In this document: one piece after another, positions 38,087 through 43,319 of the stretch | Layout: each line of letters begins with the position of its first letter | How positions within the stretch are numbered: position 1 is the first letter of the stretch | NCBI GenBank assembly: GCA_048772705.1 | Contig: JBLWGC010000221.1 | Coordinates: 1 to 43,319, forward strand | Direction of reading: 5' to 3' | From: Leidyana gryllorum EB-2025a | Lineage: Eukaryota; Apicomplexa | DNA: 43,319 bases | Program-made: the position numbers and the translations under genes | The notes under the pieces: model-generated | Databases searched by the model: none | What the model was told of the DNA's origin: nothing | The model's input: the letters and a program-made list of their open reading frames with translations, nothing else

Positions 38087-38691
38087 ACTGCCTCCGAGCA
38101 ATCAATCCTCTGTCCTCCACTCCAAAATCTCACCTGTTTTCCTCGCCACTCGCACAAATATCACCCGCGTACCGACCCACTCGCGCACTCATAAACACAC
38201 ACAGTGTGAGCAGCCGCAAGATGGACTACGGCATGGCTTCTGAAAGCAGAGTCTGCAGTCAGATCGCCTTTTGAGGGGACACATAGCTGTCCGTACCAAA
38301 GTCAAAGATCATCAACATCGAAGGCTTGGCCCCACTCCGTCTTCGCCCGAAGCGTGCGATTGATACTGAGGTCCATGGCCCACAATGCTTGGATTAATGG
38401 GCCACAAAATTTGGCCAACACCAGTGAAAATGGACATCTGTGTTGATATAATCCATCAATATGAGCGGGCTGACTGACTGACGGACTGCTCTTTGATTCA
38501 AAACGCCGTTCGGGGGTCTTGATGATAGAAACAAAATGCACTAAAGCTTTCTCCTTGTGGAGTTTACAGATGCACCTACCCCGCCTCTGCTATTTTGTGC
38601 TCCAATGTCCGCCCACTGTGATTGGTGATCTTACGGCTTCAAAGCGTGTGAGGCCGCAAACCTTATTCAGTAAGATCCAGTCCGAGTCAAA

Positions 38692-38723
<32 letters not shown>

Positions 38724-40381
38724 TGTGTATGTGTGTGTGTGTGTCGAATGAATCCCTAATTAAGAGTGCGCGGCGTTGTCTAAGGACAGCAGTCTGCCGC
38801 AATTGTGAGACGATGGCTCGGTGAGGAGAACGGGACGTCGGAATCCAACGGGTGCGCCTGCGAGTGAGTGAGGAATAACGTGAGTTGTCGTCAGCCTGTG
38901 AGTTATTATTTCGAGAAGTTCGGAATTTTTGGGCCCGCGTCAGTCTGAGAAGAAGTGACCGCCAAGAATTCCCACTGATGCCGTTCAATGAACACTTCAC
39001 TCTTTGAAGACGCAGGAGAGACACTGCCGTTGGCAAACGACAGTCCCTTCCCTTCGAGACGAGGCGTTGACGGAGTAGAAGTCACTTCTTCAAACTGCCA
39101 CACGTTTGTGGAAGATGGTCGCGGTGGACGCGAGCAGTTGATGAAAATCCTATCTGAAACCGAAGCGATCGGTCATCTGACGTTTCCGCGCTGTTGACGT
39201 AAAGGTTCCATCAGAAGAGATCGAAGAAGTTATCACCCGGGCACAAAGTGATGCCTCTCAATCTCTTCTCAATACGCCAAAAGCGGCAGTGTACCGTTCA
39301 TCAGCGGTCACTGTCGGGTGGGTTCGCAGTGGCTCGCTTGAAGCGACCTCGTACCTCACAAGAAGTGGTGGTGCCCACGCTCGTAGCCGTGGTCGCGGGA
39401 TGATTCATGATCTCCGGCGCCCCGCAGTCGGGGAACACCCCCAACTTCGGTGGGAGGTGAGGCAGGATGGTGGCTGTCGACCGTTTCTTGCGGTCGGCAG
39501 CGAAGTGACATATCGCTCCACGCGGCATTTGCTCTTTGGAGTGCGATGGCAGTTTTGGCGACAATCGATTCAATAGAAGTTTAGGTCGAATTGTCGCGCT
39601 GTATTTATGTGAGATTCACTCTGTGAGCGGAGAGCTCATTTGAGGAGAACTGTGGCGGAAACGCTCACAGTGTGACGGAGAAATCCGTCAAAGTCTCGTC
39701 GGTCGATCAGAGCGGCGGGAGTCTGTTTCGTAGACAGACATTTGTGTATGTGTTACTTTGATGTTGATGGAATGACTGATCAACCTGTCTGTCAAACGAC
39801 CCAACGGTGACGCAACGCAAAACACTCATAAAGTTCGCAACTCTATCCCGAGTAAAAGTGTGGGAGAGATATCGGTTTGGTCAGAGTGTGTAACCCACAC
39901 TCACACATTGTGTTGTATGTAATCCGAATCCGAACCAGTGTTCCTCAACTTTTTTGCGTTTGCGGCAGTGTCGAGCCGTTATGGCCGCCATTACTCTGCG
40001 TGACCGATTGCGAGGCTCCAGTTCTATGACTGCTTACGTTCCCGATTTCCCGAGAGATTACGTCAGTTGATCACATTAGGGTCATTTTTATGTTAAGTTC
40101 AGTTCAAGTCGTCTCCGTTTTGGAGAAGGAGATCGCTTTGGATCTCTACAGTGTCTTTGTCTTTGATTGAAGGAATTTCGTCGAGAGAGAAAAAGATTGG
40201 GGGAGTGAGGACGGCAGTCAGCCAGGCAGCATTGGAGGAAGGCGGTCTCCTCCAATGGAAGAGACGCTCGTGTCTGAGGTGGAGAGACAATTCGAGACAA
40301 TCTGTGGTCGCCATGCTGCGGCTGTAATCAGTGAGTGTGCGCGTTTCCATATCACTCGGAGAAGGAGGACGTCAAACGGTG
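38087..40381. other. 2.3-kb region without a supported gene
   Basis: The gap between members G and H. It begins with the shared 5' flank (to about 38180), has a (GT)n tract at 38692-38745, and contains coding-like but fragmentary signal on the plus strand at about 38988-39576 (an acidic stretch FEDAGETLPLAND and a charged stretch EEIEEVITRAQSDASQSLLN in different frames) that I could not assemble or assign. Around 40088-40350 there is a 61-codon minus-strand frame of unknown value. None of these carry the family motif of the array. Confidence 0.4.
38692..38745. repeat. (GT)n microsatellite
   Basis: About 26 GT units, interrupted three times by a single A, in the gap between family members G and H. 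Similar CA/GT tracts occur in most spacers of this array. Confidence 0.9.
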
Positions 40382-41506
40382 TCAAACGGTATGGAATACC
40401 GATTTTTTGTTCGATGGGTGTTCTGCTTCTTCGTCCGAGTCGTCTTCCATGGTGCCGTCGTCGAGCATTGTGACAGCGAGGACAAGTTTGGGTTCTTCTC
40501 TGACGATTGAAGAGAGGTCGAGGATGAGTCTGGTGAGGGCTCGGTATTCCGTCATACGATAATGGTAATATCGTTGGATCCGACGGATGACATCGAATCG
40601 ATCTGGTCGGAGGTATGTGTGCTCGCGCCATATATCGTGTCCGACGCCCCTTTGCCAGAATTGGCCTTGAAGAAAGTCGCGGTCATTGAAAGTGATATAA
40701 TCACTTCTGGCCTCGAGAGCGCGATGTATTCCTCTCAAGAGTGGATTCAAGTGGACTTTGCGTCGAAACTGTCGACGGCGATGACTGATGATTCGTCGAC
40801 AGAAGTCCTGAACGAGTGGAGACTCGTTGCACAGGTCCGGAAGTATTTCGCTCAACTCGTCAATCAATCTGCTGTGTCGCCAACGATCTCCGAATCCGAA
40901 TAGTGTGACTAACATTCGGACCATTTCGATGTAATCGTCTCTCAGATTACCCGTTTCGGTCACAGAAGCGGAAGCGTAAGCGTCGTCCTCATCGAGCGAC
41001 GTTCTTTTGGCAGCCGGAGAATATTGAATCTCACTGGTCTCCGGCTCCTGGAGAAGATTCATCTTGTCCGCGATGATTGTCTCGTGCCCACACCGCAGTC
41101 TCTCCAAGTTTATTCGGCAAAAGTCGACAACGGGGTTTGTCACTTGGATCTGATGGTACCGATATAAACCCAAATATATCCATCCTTCCGTGGGGTCAGA
41201 GAAGATCGACCCGCACCCAAACGCCTTCTCCAACAGCTCCGGTGTCGCTTGACGGTACCCAACGGTCGCGTGGATGTGCTCCATCTTCCAGTCTCCCTGG
41301 ACCAGCAGGTTGAGGTGCGCGTTCTGAGTCCGCAGAAACACTTCCATCTGCGAGTTCAACACACTCTGATTAAACGAATCAGTGATCAGAGCTATGGCTT
41401 TTGATAAATCCTCGAGCAGATCCTCGGCTCGAGACACCAATTTCAGATACAGATTGTTCACCCTCTCCAGAACTCCAACCTCATTGTAAGTCAACTCTCG
41501 TACCAT
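40382..41506 (-). CDS. Tandem helical family, member H
   Basis: Unrecognised single-exon protein of 374 residues from ATG 41506 (MVRELTYNEVGVLERVNNLY). The upstream in-frame codons read basic sequence with no second alignment to paralogues, so the inner ATG is preferred. Module 1 is strongly diverged (EHIHATVGYRQATPELLEKA, then GLYRYHQIQVTNPVVDFCRI). Module 2 is typical: GIHRALEARSDYITFNDRDF, LQGQFWQRGVGHDIWRE, and YYHYRMTEYRALTRLILDLS. A low-charge acidic tail ends the protein (DDGTMEDDSDEEAEHPSNKK). It is the 5'-most member, 138 bp from the stop of the ABC transporter gene. Confidence 0.65.
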   Translation of the reverse strand: MVRELTYNEVGVLERVNNLYLKLVSRAEDLLEDLSKAIALITDSFNQSVLNSQMEVFLRTQNAHLNLLVQGDWKMEHIHATVGYRQATPELLEKAFGCGSIFSDPTEGWIYLGLYRYHQIQVTNPVVDFCRINLERLRCGHETIIADKMNLLQEPETSEIQYSPAAKRTSLDEDDAYASASVTETGNLRDDYIEMVRMLVTLFGFGDRWRHSRLIDELSEILPDLCNESPLVQDFCRRIISHRRRQFRRKVHLNPLLRGIHRALEARSDYITFNDRDFLQGQFWQRGVGHDIWREHTYLRPDRFDVIRRIQRYYHYRMTEYRALTRLILDLSSIVREEPKLVLAVTMLDDGTMEDDSDEEAEHPSNKKSVFHTV

Positions 41507-41644
41507 CTTGACACCCGTTTGCTCTCGCCACCGTTTTTCGCGCCTTCGCACCATATAGCCATAGGTTTTCCCAACAAAAAGAAACATGGAAACCCGCCCA
41601 CGAGACCACTCGTTCACCTCGCGTATCGTTGACTGAAAACGCTT

Positions 41645-43319
41645 CTAATCCTGATGACCTCCTCCCGCGGCAATCTCCACCAGTCCCCGGTACACCCCGC
41701 CTTCAATACCCATCAGCTGCTCATGTCGCCCGACTTCCACCACGCGAGATCCCTGCTGATCTTCGTTCACCAACACCACAATCTTATCAGCGTTCCGCAC
41801 AGTCGACAGTCTGTGAGCGATCACTATGGTGCTACGCTTATGCTTCTCAAGCAGCTCGTCCAGCGCGGCTTGCACTATCTTCTCGCTCTCGCTATCTAAA
41901 GCACTCGTCGCCTCATCCAGAATCAACAAGTCGGGATTGCGAATCAACGCCCGCGCTATGGCAATCCGCTGCTTCTGACCCCCACTCAGTCGACCTCCCA
42001 TCTTTCCGACATTCGTATCGTACCCCTCCGGGAAGTCGTTGATGAAATTGTGAGCATTCGCCATACGGCACGCCGCCATCACCTCCTCCAACGTAGCACC
42101 CCCTTCCTTACCCACAGCGATGTTCTCAGCCACGCTCTGACTGAACAAAACCGGCTCCTGGTTCACTAAACCGACCTTCCCTCTCAAAGATCGCACATTG
42201 ATGTCACGGATATCCAACCCATCAACCGTAATCTTACCGCCTCCAGCAGCTCGCAATCGCTCACCACCGCCATTCTCGTGGAATAAATCCAAAGCCCAGT
42301 CATCACTAACGTCGTAAAAACGCTCAATCAGCTGCACAGCCGTCGACTTCCCACATCCACTCGGCCCCACCAACGCCACAACCTCTCCTTGACGCAACGT
42401 GAAGCTCAGATCGTGGTAGATTGGCACATCTGGACGTTGAGGATATCGGAAATTCACATTCTCAAACTTCAACTCGCTCTGCAACCCCTCAATCGCACGA
42501 CCATCCATCGAACGAGCATCAATCTTCGGCTTCCGATTCTTTATAGCCCAAACGCGATTAGCCGCGCTTTGGGCAGAGGCACCGTCAACCGTGAATATCA
42601 CACTCTCACCCATACCCATACCCATCACAGCCCACATCAGCCCGAAAATCCCTCGCAACATCGTTTGCGATTCGATCTCTCCTTTCGTCACCAACCGCCC
42701 ACCGTACCAGAAAAAGAGCGCTTGGATAGCAAATTGCCCGAATTGAGTGAAACCCCACGCCAAACCAGCACCATACGCCTTCGTCTTCCCTTTCTTGAAC
42801 TCTCGCTCAACAATCGCATCGTATCGTCCACACGCGTGGTCCTCAAGCGAGTAAGCAGCAATGGTTCTGATGTTCACAATGGTCTCATTGATCACGAATC
42901 CCGTTGTCTCCACCGCTTTTAAACCTGACTTCTCCGTGTCGTTCCCATCGTCCGCGAAAAACTTAGCTTCCAATATCATCGCTGGCGCCAGCACCAAAGC
43001 TCCGGCCACACAAACTCCTGCTAGCTTCACTGACGCTGTAAATGCGATGATCAGGCCAGCCACTAGAGCACTGATATTTTGGACATAGATACCCAGATTT
43101 TCTCCCACCCATCCGCGGATTGAAACGACATCGGCGCTGAGAAGTTGACTCAGATTACCGGTGGCGTTCTCGGGATTATCAAAGAACTCCATGTCTTGAT
43201 ACATAATGTTCGAAAACGTGTGCTCGCGCAATTCGCGAGTCAAGCGTGTGCCGGCATATCCGAAGAGGAAATGCTGCAAAAATACGGCCAGGCCGACACC
43301 GCCCGCGAAAACCAGAAAG
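41645..43319 (-). CDS. ABCB-type full ABC transporter, C-terminal half (5' part outside window)
   Basis: The open frame continues past the window edge, so the first half of the protein is missing. What is seen is the second membrane domain and second nucleotide-binding domain of a P-glycoprotein-like exporter: DMEFFDNPENATGNLSQLLS (the intracellular loop typical of ABCB), membrane segments such as ISALVAGLIIAFTASVKLAG, then FENVNFRYPQRPDVPIYHDL. Walker A is GPSGCGKST, the Q-loop is LVNQEPVLFSQSVAENI, the signature is LSGGQKQRIAIARALI, Walker B is LLILDEATSALDSE and the H-loop is IAHRLSTV. All catalytic motifs are intact. There is a Gly-rich insert of about 25 residues (LDLFHENGGGERLRAAGGG) between Walker A and the Q-loop. 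No intron is seen in this part. The substrate is unknown. Confidence 0.95.
   Translation of the reverse strand, partial: FLVFAGGVGLAVFLQHFLFGYAGTRLTRELREHTFSNIMYQDMEFFDNPENATGNLSQLLSADVVSIRGWVGENLGIYVQNISALVAGLIIAFTASVKLAGVCVAGALVLAPAMILEAKFFADDGNDTEKSGLKAVETTGFVINETIVNIRTIAAYSLEDHACGRYDAIVEREFKKGKTKAYGAGLAWGFTQFGQFAIQALFFWYGGRLVTKGEIESQTMLRGIFGLMWAVMGMGMGESVIFTVDGASAQSAANRVWAIKNRKPKIDARSMDGRAIEGLQSELKFENVNFRYPQRPDVPIYHDLSFTLRQGEVVALVGPSGCGKSTAVQLIERFYDVSDDWALDLFHENGGGERLRAAGGGKITVDGLDIRDINVRSLRGKVGLVNQEPVLFSQSVAENIAVGKEGGATLEEVMAACRMANAHNFINDFPEGYDTNVGKMGGRLSGGQKQRIAIARALIRNPDLLILDEATSALDSESEKIVQAALDELLEKHKRSTIVIAHRLSTVRNADKIVVLVNEDQQGSRVVEVGRHEQLMGIEGGVYRGLVEIAAGGGHQD

Noticed and set aside
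38302-38541. Minus-strand stretch faintly recalling the linker after a retroelement reverse transcriptase
   Set aside because: Too short, no neighbouring catalytic motif, no terminal repeats. Not enough to name an element; if anything a very old fossil.
38988-39576. Plus-strand open stretches between family members G and H
   Set aside because: The composition is somewhat protein-like, but the pieces lie in different frames without convincing splice sites and no family is recognisable.
40088-40350. 61-codon minus-strand frame starting MATTDCLELSLHLRHERL
   Set aside because: No homologue comes to mind, it overlaps another open frame on the plus strand, and it shows no promoter or splice support.
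1-43319. tRNA, rRNA, CRISPR array, prophage or intact transposon
   Set aside because: None seen by eye on either strand; a covariance-model scan was not possible.

Overview
The window looks like nuclear DNA of a flagellated protist. Genes are separated by only tens of bases, carry GT-AG introns mostly 37-50 nt long, and sit on both strands with near-standard eukaryotic coding. Two cyclic-nucleotide phosphodiesterases have multi-pass membrane N-termini, an architecture I know from apicomplexans and their relatives, and a TPPP/p25-alpha protein points to a cilium-bearing lineage. I lean towards an alveolate (perkinsid or dinozoan type), but the species cannot be fixed from the sequence alone. 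All exon joins were made by eye.

Layout. 1-5.4 kb (minus): an edge-cut secreted protein joining an integrin-beta-like VWA domain to a berberine-bridge-type FAD oxidase, then mitochondrial succinyl-CoA ligase beta, then a small C2 protein. 5.5-7.9 kb: a plus-strand Cys-rich type I membrane protein whose 3' coding end overlaps a minus-strand cytochrome b5/multi-pass membrane protein. 8.4-16.0 kb (minus): TPPP, a Ubc6/UBE2J-type E2 and two tandem transmembrane phosphodiesterases, with only 19-24 bp between stop and next start. 16.0-18.8 kb (plus): CutC with a large insert, then an unrecognised protein with a CPLC motif. 19.2-24.1 kb: a Ser/Pro-rich protein and an unrecognised orphan (divergent pair), then a NudC-like CS-domain protein and CTF8 (divergent pair). 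24.1-27.7 kb (minus): an SLC6 transporter carrying two EGF-like modules in its last extracellular loop, and ALKBH1.

28.9-41.5 kb (minus) holds the most unusual part: at least eight head-to-tail members of an unrecognised, helix-rich, intronless family built from a repeated module with a core Y-x-T/P-[LYF]-x-x-R-D motif. Three neighbours (about 34.45-38.2 kb) are recent copies of one 1.2-1.3 kb unit; one of these is decayed and another array member has a single in-frame stop. The window ends inside the second half of an ABCB-type ABC transporter.

The conserved genes are housekeeping and do not form one pathway. The common theme is extreme packing: three divergent pairs have start codons 22-28 bp apart, one convergent pair shares the bases CTAG as both stop codons, and co-directional genes lie 19-24 bp apart. 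Either very small promoters or processing of multi-gene transcripts (possibly trans-splicing) would be needed.
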